Source of the DNA: Jatrophihabitans cynanchi
GTDB lineage: Bacteria > Actinomycetota > Actinomycetes > Mycobacteriales > Jatrophihabitantaceae
DNA length: 64,000 nucleotides
Direction of reading: 5' to 3'
Assembly (NCBI RefSeq): GCF_027247405.1
Contig: NZ_CP097463.1
Span: 2,790,001 to 2,854,000, forward strand
Shown here: in pieces, positions 8,635-18,429 of the stretch
Layout of the letters: each line of letters starts with the position of its first letter
How positions within the stretch are numbered: position 1 is the first letter of the stretch
Made by a program: the position numbers and the translations under genes
Notes under the pieces: model-generated
Seen by the model: only the letters and a program-made list of their open reading frames with translations
What the model was told of the DNA's origin: nothing
The model's database searches: none

Positions 8635-8942
8635 TGACCGTGGCCGAGAAGCACCCGCAGGGCAGCTCGTCGTTCGGTCGGTGGATGGGGTCGATGTGGC
8701 TCTACACGATCTTGCGGTTCGCGCTGTTCTTCGCGCTGTGGGGGCTGATGGTGCTGATCGGGCTGCACGGCCTGGTCGCCGCGTTCGTCGCGCTGTTGCT
8801 GTCGGTGCCGCTGTCGTTCGTGCTGCTCGCGGTGCCGCGGGCCAGGTTCGCCGCCAGCGTCGAGGACCGGCTCAACGCGCGCCGCGAGGATCGCCAGCAA
8901 CTGGACGACAAGCTCGAGCCCGGCGAGGGCGAGCAGAACTGA
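8634..8942 (+). CDS. DUF4229 small membrane protein
   Basis: The 102-residue protein has two hydrophobic helices (about residues 24-43 and 45-66) and a charged C-terminal tail (DRLNARREDRQQLDDKLEPG) likely in the cytoplasm. It matches the actinobacterial DUF4229 pattern. Its GTG start shares one base with the mqnE stop, so it is co-translated with mqnE. Function is unknown; a role at the membrane in menaquinone synthesis is only suggested by position. Confidence 0.8.
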   Translation: MTVAEKHPQGSSSFGRWMGSMWLYTILRFALFFALWGLMVLIGLHGLVAAFVALLLSVPLSFVLLAVPRARFAASVEDRLNARREDRQQLDDKLEPGEGEQN

Positions 8943-9006
8943 CTGCGCCGAAAGGTGGAGGGCGAGGTTCATCCGCGGGACGGATGTGGCGGTGACGACG
9001 TCCGCC

Positions 9007-9012
9007 TAGCCT
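9007..9012 (+). promoter_or_regulatory. -10 box of the ABC exporter operon
   Basis: TAGCCT is 7 nt upstream of the GTG at 9020, giving a leaderless start for the four-gene ABC/two-component operon. Confidence 0.5.
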
Positions 9013-9019
9013 GATAGTC

Positions 9020-9940
9020 GTGATCGAAGCTGTCGGGTTGACCAAGCGCTACGGCGAAACCGTTGCCGTGGACGGGCTGTCGTTCGTGGTGCAGCCGGGG
9101 GTGGTCACCGGATTCCTCGGCCCGAACGGTGCCGGTAAGTCCACGACGATGCGCATGTTGCTCGGGCTGGACCGGCCGACCACGGGAACGGCGAGCATCA
9201 ACGGCAGGCCGTACACCCGGTTGACGGCGCCGCTGTGCGAGGTGGGCGCGCTGCTCGAGGCGCGGGCGATTCACACCGGCCGGTCCGCGCGCAATCATCT
9301 GCTCGCCTTGGCCGCGACGCACGGCATCGGTCGGCGCCGGGTGGATCAGGTGCTCGAGCTCGTCGGACTGACCCAGGTCGCCGGCAAGCGGGCGGGCGGG
9401 TTCTCACTCGGCATGGGGCAGCGGCTCGGTATCGCGTCGGCGCTGCTCGGCGACCCGCACACGCTGATCCTGGACGAGCCGGTGAACGGGCTGGATCCGG
9501 AAGGGATCCTGTGGATCCGTACCCTGCTGCGCTCGCTGGCGGCCGAGGGCCGGACGGTGTTCGTCTCCTCGCACCTGATGAGCGAGATGTCGATGACCGC
9601 GACACATCTGATCGTCGTCGGTCAGGGCCGGCTGATCGCCGACTGCAGCGTGGCGGAGCTGACCAACGCCTCGGGCCGCTCGGTGGTCCGGGTGCGGGCG
9701 GAGGAGGCACCGCGCCTGCGCGACCTGCTGGCGGCAGACGGCGTCAGCATCACCAGCACCGAGCGCGATCTGCTCACGGTGAGCGGGCTGTCCAGTACCG
9801 AGATCGGCAAGGTCGCGGCCGAGGCCCGGGTGGCCCTGATCGAACTGACCCCGCAGCAGGCCTCGCTCGAGGAGGCGTTCATGGAGCTGACTCGCGATGC
9901 CGTCGAGTTCGGCACGCCGATGCAGGCGGCCCGCCTGTGA
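9020..9940 (+). CDS. ABC transporter ATP-binding protein
   Basis: A 306-residue ATPase with Walker A GPNGAGKST (about residues 35-43), the signature FSLGMGQRLGIA and Walker B LILDEPVNGLDP followed by the H-loop SSHLMSEM. The signature reads LGMGQ instead of LSGGQ, common in actinobacterial drug/antibiotic ABC-2 exporters. The C-terminal 80 residues form the usual extension. It overlaps the permease gene (GTGA) and is followed by a histidine kinase and response regulator, a typical inducible efflux layout. The substrate is unknown. Confidence 0.93.
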   Translation: MIEAVGLTKRYGETVAVDGLSFVVQPGVVTGFLGPNGAGKSTTMRMLLGLDRPTTGTASINGRPYTRLTAPLCEVGALLEARAIHTGRSARNHLLALAATHGIGRRRVDQVLELVGLTQVAGKRAGGFSLGMGQRLGIASALLGDPHTLILDEPVNGLDPEGILWIRTLLRSLAAEGRTVFVSSHLMSEMSMTATHLIVVGQGRLIADCSVAELTNASGRSVVRVRAEEAPRLRDLLAADGVSITSTERDLLTVSGLSSTEIGKVAAEARVALIELTPQQASLEEAFMELTRDAVEFGTPMQAARL

Positions 9941-10818
9941 CCGCGACGGCGGTGGAGCCCGCGGTGCACCTCGGCGTAACCCAGCGGCGGGCCATGGTGT
10001 CCGAATGGATCAAGTTCCGCTCGCTGCGCTCGACCTGGTGGAGCATCGGCGTCGCGCTGCTGATCTCGATCGGACTGGGCGTGCTGTTCTCCGCCCTGCG
10101 TGGCAACGACATCGCCACGCACGGCGGCTTCGAACCCGACCCGACCGCGCTGAGCCTGCGCGGCTTCTACCTGGCGCAGCTCGCCGTTGCGGTGCTCGGG
10201 GTCCTGTTCGTCACGGGTGAGTACAGCACCGGCATGATCCGCGCGACGCTGTCCGCCGTGCCGCGCCGGGTGCCGGTCTGGGCCGCCAAGATCGCGATCT
10301 TCGCGGCCGTGATCTTCGTGATCACCCTGGTGGCCGCCTTCATCGCGTTCCTCGGTGGTCAGGCGGTGCTCGCCGGGTATCACGTCAAGAGCGGGTTCAT
10401 CGTCGGCCCGCGGGGCGGCATCGCGTTCCGGCCCGGGGCGAGCGCCGGGGCGCTGCACAGCCTCGGGGTGCCGATCACTCACCCGGGGGCGCTGCGTGCG
10501 ATCTTCGGTGCCGCGCTGTACATGGTCGGCGTGGGGCTGCTCGGGCTGGGTTGCGGGTTCGCCATCCGCAACGCCGGCGGCGCGATCGCGACGCTGTTCG
10601 GCCTGCTTCTGGTGCTGCCGCTGCTGGCCCAGGCGCTGCCGAGCTCGCTGCAGCAGCACGTGAGCAAGTACCTGCCGCTGCTCGCCGGCACCGCGGGCAT
10701 GAACAACGGGAAAGACAAGGACCTGCTGGCTCCGTGGACGGGCCTCGGCGTCTTCGCGATCTACGTCGTGGTCGCCCTCGGCATCGGGTTGTACGTGCTG
10801 CGCCGTCGCGATGCGTGA
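9937..10818 (+). CDS. ABC-2 type transporter permease
   Basis: A 293-residue integral membrane protein with about six hydrophobic segments. The N-terminus MVSEWIKFRSLRSTWWSIG is the amphipathic entry helix seen in ABC-2 permeases that work with LGMGQ-type ATPases. FVTGEYSTGMIRATLSAVPRR is the conserved first coupling segment. The GTG start overlaps the ATPase stop; the frame is open further upstream inside the ATPase gene but has no family sequence there. It forms the membrane half of the exporter. Confidence 0.9.
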   Translation: MTATAVEPAVHLGVTQRRAMVSEWIKFRSLRSTWWSIGVALLISIGLGVLFSALRGNDIATHGGFEPDPTALSLRGFYLAQLAVAVLGVLFVTGEYSTGMIRATLSAVPRRVPVWAAKIAIFAAVIFVITLVAAFIAFLGGQAVLAGYHVKSGFIVGPRGGIAFRPGASAGALHSLGVPITHPGALRAIFGAALYMVGVGLLGLGCGFAIRNAGGAIATLFGLLLVLPLLAQALPSSLQQHVSKYLPLLAGTAGMNNGKDKDLLAPWTGLGVFAIYVVVALGIGLYVLRRRDA

Positions 10819-10841
10819 GCGGTTCGCGCGACACTGAGGGC

Positions 10842-11576
10842 ATGTCGTGGGTACATCGACGTCCCGTGTCCCGCCGCCGCCGGCGCGGCGGTGGCAGTGA
10901 CCCGGCTGCCGAACAGGACCGCGCCCGACTCACCGAGATCGCAGTGTCCGCCGAACGCAACCGCATCGCGCGGGAGATGCACGACATCGTGGCGCACAAC
11001 CTCTCGGTGATGATCGCGCTCACCGACGGTGCCGCGCTGACCGTGGAGCGTGACCCGGCCCGTGCCCGCGAGGCGATCAACCAGGCCGCTGCCACCGGAC
11101 GCGCTGCTCTGGCGGAGATGCGCAACACCTTCGCGCTGCTTCGGTCCGGCCCGGAGGACAGCGATCCCGCGCTGCACCCGGAGCCCGGGCTGGCCGACCT
11201 GGACCTGCTGCTGGAGACGGCGCGCAGCACCGGTCTGCAGGTCACGTACCAGACCAGCGGGTCGACCGAGAGCCTGCCCATCGGCCTGCAGCTGGCCGTC
11301 TTCCGGCTGGTCCAGGAAGGGATCACCAACACCCTCAAGCACGCACCGCGCGCGACCCGGTTGCAGATCTCCATCCGGCGCGGGCAGGAGGATCTGCGGC
11401 TCGTCGTCGACGACAACGGCGGCGCCGGGGCGCCCCCGGCGGGGTTGGGGCAGGGGCTGATCGGGATGCGCGAGCGGGCCGCCCTGCACGACGGCCGGCT
11501 GTTCGCCGGTCCGACCAGCAGTGGCTGGCGGGTCAGCGTGTGGCTGCCGCTTCACGAACGTGCCGCGCGGGCATGA
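10842..11576 (+). CDS. Histidine kinase, NarL type, without membrane sensor domain
   Basis: The predicted 244-residue protein contains a HisKA_3 dimerisation helix with H-box ERNRIAREMHDIVAHNLSVM (His about residue 47) and a HATPase_c domain with the N-box GITNTLKHA, DDNGG and GLIGMRERA. The first 30 residues are Arg-rich and there is no transmembrane segment, unlike the usual members with four to six helices. The permease gene ends 23 bp upstream, so no sensor region is hidden there. It may sense the exporter directly or a soluble ligand, or be a deletion product. ATG is chosen because it is the last start before the H-box. Confidence 0.85.
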   Translation: MSWVHRRPVSRRRRRGGGSDPAAEQDRARLTEIAVSAERNRIAREMHDIVAHNLSVMIALTDGAALTVERDPARAREAINQAAATGRAALAEMRNTFALLRSGPEDSDPALHPEPGLADLDLLLETARSTGLQVTYQTSGSTESLPIGLQLAVFRLVQEGITNTLKHAPRATRLQISIRRGQEDLRLVVDDNGGAGAPPAGLGQGLIGMRERAALHDGRLFAGPTSSGWRVSVWLPLHERAARA

Positions 11577-12235
11577 CGGTCCGGGTGGTCCTGGCCGACG
11601 ACGAACAGCTGCTGCGCGTCGGTTTCCGCATGATCCTCGACGCCCACGCGGACTTCGAGGTGGTCGCCGAGGCGGCCGACGGACGCGCGGCCGTCGCTGC
11701 CGCCGCCGCGCACCGGCCCGATGTGGTCGTCATGGACGTGCGCATGCCCGAGCTGGACGGCATCGGGGCAACCGAGATCATCGCCCGCGAGTACCCGGAC
11801 GTCCGGGTGCTGATCCTCACCACCTTCGACCTGGACGAGTACGCGTTCGCCGGGTTGCGCGCCGGCGCCAGCGGCTTCCTTCTCAAGAACGCGCCGCCGG
11901 ACGAACTGGTTGCCGCGATCCGCACCGTGGCCGCCGGTGACGCGGTCGTGGCGCCGCGGGTGACCCGCCGGTTGCTGGACACCTTCGCCCGGCGCATGCC
12001 GACCGCCACGCCGGCCGCACGAGATCGACGGCTGGCCCAGCTCACCGACCGGGAGCGTGAGGTGCTGCAGGCGCTCGCGGTCGGCCAGAGCAACCAGGAG
12101 ATCGCGGCCTCGCTGGTGCTGTCCGAAGCGACCGTGAAGAGCCACATCAGCCGGATCCTGGCCAAGCTCGAGCTGCGTGACCGCGTCCAGGCGGTGATCT
12201 TCGCCTACGAGACCAAGCTGGTCGAACCGTCGTGA
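11573..12235 (+). CDS. LuxR/NarL-type response regulator
   Basis: The 220-residue protein has a receiver domain (acidic pair in VVLADDEQ, phospho-acceptor Asp in VVVMDVRMPELDG, Thr-Thr in LILTTFD, Lys in GFLLKNAP) and a C-terminal LuxR helix-turn-helix (LTDREREVLQALAVGQSNQEIA, ATVKSHISRILAKL). ATGA overlap with the kinase marks them as a pair. It probably activates the ABC exporter operon it belongs to. Confidence 0.93.
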   Translation: MTVRVVLADDEQLLRVGFRMILDAHADFEVVAEAADGRAAVAAAAAHRPDVVVMDVRMPELDGIGATEIIAREYPDVRVLILTTFDLDEYAFAGLRAGASGFLLKNAPPDELVAAIRTVAAGDAVVAPRVTRRLLDTFARRMPTATPAARDRRLAQLTDREREVLQALAVGQSNQEIAASLVLSEATVKSHISRILAKLELRDRVQAVIFAYETKLVEPS

Positions 12236-12245
12236 CCGCGCGACG

Positions 12246-12847
12246 TCAGGGGCTCACCCGGATCAGGTGTTCGCGGGTGAGGAATGCCTCGGCCAGTTCG
12301 TCCGGCAACCCCGCGTAGGGCGAGGTCTGGGACGCGTGCGCTGCCAGCGCCGCATCAGGTGGTTCGGCAGACACCACTCGTACAGCGGCAGCCCGCTCGC
12401 AGCGGTCGCGGCACGGATCGCCGCCGCAAGATGCAGGTGGTCGGGGTGACCGTCGTCGTCGGCAATCGTGAGCACGACATCCGGACGGGTGGCGACGATG
12501 AGCTTGCCGATGCGCGCGGCAAGGTCGGGTAGCGGCAGGGCGCACAGCGTGCCCGCCGCGATCGGTCCGTCGAACCCGGAGTCCAGCAGCCCCAGCGGAG
12601 GCAGACAGGTGGCACCGAGTGCCGCCGCGGCGGCGTGTAGCTCGGCGTGGCGGACCTCAGCCAGCGTGCGATCGCCGAGGTCGTACCCCGGTGCGAGTTC
12701 GCCGGCTTCGCCCAGCGTCGCGCAGCACACGCTCACCCGGCTGCCGGCCGCGACCGCATGCGCGATGGTCGAGCCGCAGCCGAACGACTCGTCGGGATGA
12801 GCGACGACAACCAGTAGCTGCCCGACGGGCAGCGAGGTCTCCGGCAT
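12246..12847 (-). pseudogene. PIG-L family deacetylase with a frameshift
   Basis: The first 170 codons read as a PIG-L/LmbE zinc deacetylase: VVVAHPDESFGCGST (AHPDE metal motif) and IADDDGHPDHLHLAAAI (HPDH). At about 12342-12346 the frame breaks: after LPNHLMRRW the continuing frame is nonsense, while the -1 frame gives the expected family ending SPYAGLPDELAEAFLTREHL to a stop at 12246. One missing G in a TGG(G) run explains it. The metal-binding core is intact. It is either a genuine mutation or a sequencing error. Relatives deacetylate GlcNAc-type sugars in mycothiol and related pathways. ATG at 12847 fits a leaderless promoter. Confidence 0.8.
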
Positions 12848-12853
12848 CAAGGG

Positions 12854-12859
12854 ACCGTA
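12854..12859 (-). promoter_or_regulatory. -10 box of the PIG-L gene
   Basis: On the minus strand TACGGT is 6 nt before the ATG at 12847. A 12-bp palindrome (12864-12875, ATCGGCGCCGAT) lies just upstream and could be an operator or hairpin. The promoter implies the deacetylase need not be read from the reverse transcriptase gene. Confidence 0.45.
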
Positions 12860-12909
12860 GCCGATCGGCGCCGATACGACACGGCTGCTTGATCACCTCG
12901 CAGGACTCC

Positions 12910-14223
12910 TCATGTCCAGTCGACGGCGTCGTAGGCGGCGCGCAGCCGCGCGCCGAACGCGGGGTCCAGGCCGCCGGCCCAGCTGATCCGGCCGAGCACG
13001 TACTCCGGGAAGTTCTCGCGCCCGCGTGCCTGCGTCCGCCAGCCCCGCACGGCACAGTTGTGCAGCAGCGCGCGCAATGCGTCACGCTCGGGACGCGGCA
13101 GCGCCGGGTGATCGTTGACGACCGCGCCGAGCACCTGCTGCCGTCCGGCCGATCCGAGCACGACCGTCTTGCGCTCGTTGGGCCGGAACCCCTCGGCTCG
13201 CACGACCTCCGCGACCAGCGCGACGAAGCGGCTGCGTGCCGCGCGCAGCGACGGCCCCCCGCTGAAGGTCAGGTCGTCGACATACCGGGTGTACTGCGCG
13301 CCGAACCGCGCGGCCAGACCGGCCAGCCGCCGGTCGAGCGTGAACGCCACCAGGTTCGCGGCGGCCGGTGACGTCGGTGCCCCCTGTGCCAGGTGGGGCG
13401 CGGCCAGCCGCTGCCCCAATCGCCAGTGCGCATCGGGGATTCCGCGCATCGGGACCTGCCGCCACACCGGCCGGGGGACGACCGTGGTCAGCAGCCCGGT
13501 CAGGGTGTGCGCGACAGCCTCGGGTAGGCCCGCGGCGCGCAGCACGCCCCAGATCCGGGCCGCGGTGATCGAGGCGAAGAACGCCTCCAGGTCCATGCGC
13601 ACCACCACGTCGGCCCCGGTGTGCGGCCCGACCGCGGTGCGCACCGAGCGTGCACGCACGCAGCCGTGCGCGGCCGGATGCAACGCGATCGGATCCAGGA
13701 CGTGGTGCAGCAGCCGGCGCTGGATCTCCTTCAACCGCGGCTTGGGTGCCGCGACCAGCCGCACCCCGTCGCGCTTGGGCAGCGTGCGCCACCGGTAGTG
13801 CCGCAACGGCTCGCTCACGCGCCGCTCGAGGGACCGGACGTCGGCGAACCAGGCCAGCTCGCCGGCGTCCACAGCGAGCAGCGCGCACAGCGCGGCCAGG
13901 TCGGGCAGCGGCGTGATCGGCCACGGTGCCCGCCCCATCGCCGTCGGCGTCGGCTCCCAGTGCACGACGCGCGGCGGCCGGCGATGCTGCCACGCCAGCT
14001 GCCAGGCGGGCCGGGTCTGCAGGTAGGCGGCGAGCTCGCGCGGCCGGTCGGCCGGCGGGTCGCGGTACGCGTCGAGCACCTGGTCGACGAGCGCAACCAC
14101 CCACTTCGGCGGCGTCCGGCGGCCGAGCGCGGCGGTCACCTGGGCGCGCATCGCGGGTGGCTGCCACGCGCCGGCCAGCAGCACCGTCGCCAGGCCCGAG
14201 GCGACCTGCTCGCGGCGACTCAT
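12910..14223 (-). CDS. Retron-type reverse transcriptase with N-terminal extension
   Basis: 437 residues from the ATG at 14223. The polymerase domain begins about residue 130: RHYRWRTLPKRDG, APKPRLKEIQRRLLHHVLDP, AAHGCVRARSVRTA, RMDLEAFFASI (first catalytic Asp211), LAQGAPTSPAAAN and YTRYVDDLTFSGG (YVDD, Asp316-Asp317), then GFRPNERKT and QQVLGAVVN. These match retron RTs rather than group II introns (no maturase or endonuclease domain). The 130-residue N-terminal extension recalls the longer myxobacterial retron RTs. The usual VTG motif reads VLG. Eleven bases upstream of the ATG ends a 159-nt RNA with matching terminal repeats, the expected template. A TTG at 14256 is an unlikely alternative start. 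Confidence 0.9.
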   Translation of the reverse strand: MSRREQVASGLATVLLAGAWQPPAMRAQVTAALGRRTPPKWVVALVDQVLDAYRDPPADRPRELAAYLQTRPAWQLAWQHRRPPRVVHWEPTPTAMGRAPWPITPLPDLAALCALLAVDAGELAWFADVRSLERRVSEPLRHYRWRTLPKRDGVRLVAAPKPRLKEIQRRLLHHVLDPIALHPAAHGCVRARSVRTAVGPHTGADVVVRMDLEAFFASITAARIWGVLRAAGLPEAVAHTLTGLLTTVVPRPVWRQVPMRGIPDAHWRLGQRLAAPHLAQGAPTSPAAANLVAFTLDRRLAGLAARFGAQYTRYVDDLTFSGGPSLRAARSRFVALVAEVVRAEGFRPNERKTVVLGSAGRQQVLGAVVNDHPALPRPERDALRALLHNCAVRGWRTQARGRENFPEYVLGRISWAGGLDPAFGARLRAAYDAVDWT

Positions 14224-14233
14224 CGCGGCGCCG

Positions 14234-14392
14234 GCGTGCGGGACGGCGGCAGCCAACCTCTGCCGTGCGCGCCGGTTCCTTCGCGCAGTGAAGAGCTCGG
14301 CGTGCGACGCGATGGTCTGCGTCGAGTGATGCCCCCGGGGTTGCCCCGGAGCGATCGGGAGGTCCCGACCGTCCTGCCGCCGTCCCGCACGC
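14234..14392 (-). ncRNA. Candidate retron msr-msd RNA with 19-nt a1/a2 inverted repeats
   Basis: On the minus strand the RNA begins with GCGTGCGGGACGGCGGCAG (14392-14374) and ends with its perfect 19-nt complement (14252-14234), 121 nt apart. Just after the 5' arm are two short hairpins: GGTCGGG-ACCT-CCCGATC (7 bp with one G-U) and CCGGGG-CAA-CCCCGG. Further on is CGACGC-N8-GCGTCG and GCGCG-N10-CGCGC. Terminal repeats, short 5' hairpins and a position directly upstream of a retron RT are the known msr-msd plan. A -10 box would start transcription within the first bases of the 5' arm. The exact branching G and cDNA ends cannot be set from sequence alone. Confidence 0.72.
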
Positions 14393-14396
14393 GCAC

Positions 14397-14402
14397 ACCC
14401 TA
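14397..14402 (-). promoter_or_regulatory. -10 box for the retron transcript
   Basis: TAGGGT on the minus strand ends 4 nt before the first base of the 5' inverted-repeat arm, so transcription should start within its first two or three bases. Upstream lies a GC-rich palindrome (14411-14422). No consensus -35 is visible. Confidence 0.5.
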
Positions 14403-14429
14403 GCCGCGAACGCGGCGCCGCGAAACGAT

Positions 14430-15023
14430 CTAGAGCGGAACCGACCAGGTGAGCCGCGCGCCGAGCGGATCGTTCGGCTCGATGCCGAACGATCCCCCGC
14501 GCGCCTCGGCGCGAGCCTGCATGTCGGCCAGGCCGCGGCCGCTGGTCGGCTCGTCGTTCGGACCGACCCCGTCATCGGTGACCCGCAGGGTGAGGACGCC
14601 ACCGTCGGTCCTCACCGTCACCGCGAGCGTGCCCGCGTACGCGTGCTTGATCACGTTCGCCAGGGCCTCGCCGAGTACCGCCGCGAGATCCTCGGCCAGC
14701 AGCTCGGGCAGCTCGTCGAGCTCGTCGCCCGCGTCGAAGCGCGGGCTGCAGCCGAGCCGCTGCCCGGCGTCCAGCACCAGCTCGCGCAGCCGCGAGCGCA
14801 CCCCCGCGCTGGCGCCGCGCTGCAGCTCGCGCAGCTGGCCGCGCAGCGTCGCCGCGATCCGCTCCAGCTCGGCCGCCGCCTCACCGACGCGCCGTTGTAC
14901 CTGCGCATCCCGCGTCAATGCCATCACCGAGTCCAGCCGCGCGGCGACCGCCGACAGCGGGGTGAGCACGCCCTCTTGCAGTTGCTGCGCGATCGCTTCG
15001 TGCTCGCTCACGACCTCGTTCAC
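14430..15023 (-). CDS. Histidine-kinase-like ATPase lacking the phospho-acceptor His
   Basis: The protein has 197 residues. The C-terminal half is a HATPase_c domain with the N-box LGEALANVIKHAY, DDGVGPND and GRGLADMQARAEARGGSF, most like DevS/DosT-type sensor kinases. The N-terminal helix SEHEAIAQQLQEGVLTPLSA aligns with the HisKA_3 H-box (E-x-E-x-I-A-x-x-L-H-D-G-V), but the His is Gln here. There are no GAF or membrane domains and no response regulator nearby. It therefore looks like a degenerate or non-signalling ATPase. It follows the monophosphatase gene across a 20-bp tandem duplication and precedes the retron. Confidence 0.75.
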   Translation of the reverse strand: MNEVVSEHEAIAQQLQEGVLTPLSAVAARLDSVMALTRDAQVQRRVGEAAAELERIAATLRGQLRELQRGASAGVRSRLRELVLDAGQRLGCSPRFDAGDELDELPELLAEDLAAVLGEALANVIKHAYAGTLAVTVRTDGGVLTLRVTDDGVGPNDEPTSGRGLADMQARAEARGGSFGIEPNDPLGARLTWSVPL

Positions 15024-15052
15024 AGTGCAGCCGGCTCGTTCACAGTGCAGCC
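15015..15052 (-). repeat. 20-bp tandem duplication at a stop/start junction
   Basis: An 18-nt sequence (15015-15032) is repeated at 15035-15052. Each copy contains GTGA. In the upstream copy TGA ends the monophosphatase; in the downstream copy GTG starts the kinase-like gene. The ancestral layout was probably one GTGA overlap, now split by the duplication. Confidence 0.85.
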
Positions 15053-15798
15053 TGCACCAGCTCGGCGAGTTCGGCGACGGCCTGCGCGTTTCCCGCGATG
15101 TGCCAGCGGTGCCCGTGCGCCTCGAAGACCGCGGTCGCGCCGCCGGCGGCGTGCACCAGGGCGGCGCCGGGAAACCAGTCCCAGTCCAGCGAGTCCAGTT
15201 GCACCGAGGCGCCGAGCCGGCCGCCCGCGATCGAGGCCAGCTCGACCGACCCGGAGCCGAGCATGCGCACCGTGGCGGCCGCCTGCATCGCGCGCAGCAG
15301 CGGGATGCGGGCGCCGTCGTCGGGCAACGTGGTCGGGTGCAGGTAGCTCGCCAGCGACAGTTCGGCGACGGGGCGGTCGGCCAGCTTGTCGACCGGACGG
15401 CCGTTGCAGGACGTCTGCAGGTCGCGGCCACCGAGCCACAGCTCGTCCGAGGTCGCCTGAAAGACCGCGCCCAGCACCGGCGTCGTGTCCTCGGCGAGGG
15501 CCAGGGCCGAGCACCATGTCGGCAGGCCGGACAGGAAGTTGTAGGTGCCGTCCACCGGGTCGATGAACCAGGTTCGGACGCCGGGTTCGTCGGTACCCTC
15601 CTCGCCGACGACGCCGTCGCCGGGGCGCGCCGCGCGCAGCCGGTCGACGACCAGCCGTTCGGCCGCGTGGTCGGCCGCGGACACCACGTCCGAGACGGAT
15701 GTCTTGCGGTGCGTGGTCAGCCCGTCGGCCAGCATCCGTGCGGCCAGCGTGCCCGCCTCGCGCACGAGCGAGGCGGCCAGCTCGAGATCGTCCTGCAC
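15040..15798 (-). CDS. Inositol monophosphatase-family phosphatase
   Basis: A 252-residue protein of the IMPase fold. Metal and phosphate sites are visible: VVGEEG (Glu-Glu), WFIDPVDGTYNF (the DPxDGT motif) and LDWDWFPGAAL (C-terminal Asp). In actinobacteria related enzymes act on myo-inositol-1-phosphate, histidinol phosphate or PAP; the exact substrate cannot be assigned. GTG at 15798 lies 7 nt after a -10 box. Confidence 0.9.
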   Translation of the reverse strand: MQDDLELAASLVREAGTLAARMLADGLTTHRKTSVSDVVSAADHAAERLVVDRLRAARPGDGVVGEEGTDEPGVRTWFIDPVDGTYNFLSGLPTWCSALALAEDTTPVLGAVFQATSDELWLGGRDLQTSCNGRPVDKLADRPVAELSLASYLHPTTLPDDGARIPLLRAMQAAATVRMLGSGSVELASIAGGRLGASVQLDSLDWDWFPGAALVHAAGGATAVFEAHGHRWHIAGNAQAVAELAELVQAAL

Positions 15799-15808
15799 AC
15801 GGCTGACC

Positions 15809-18376
<2,568 letters not shown>

Positions 18377-18429
18377 GCCGAGGTCGCCGCCGACCGTGAC
18401 GTCCCGGTGACCGCCGCGTCAGCGCCCGC

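Noticed and set aside
12246-12847. PIG-L deacetylase as the retron effector
   Set aside because: It has its own promoter-like -10 box and a frameshift; position is the only support. Kept only as a weak possibility.
12910-14223. Reverse transcriptase as part of a group II intron or diversity-generating retroelement
   Set aside because: No maturase or HNH domain, no intron RNA domain V seen, and no template/variable repeat pair or accessory avd gene nearby.
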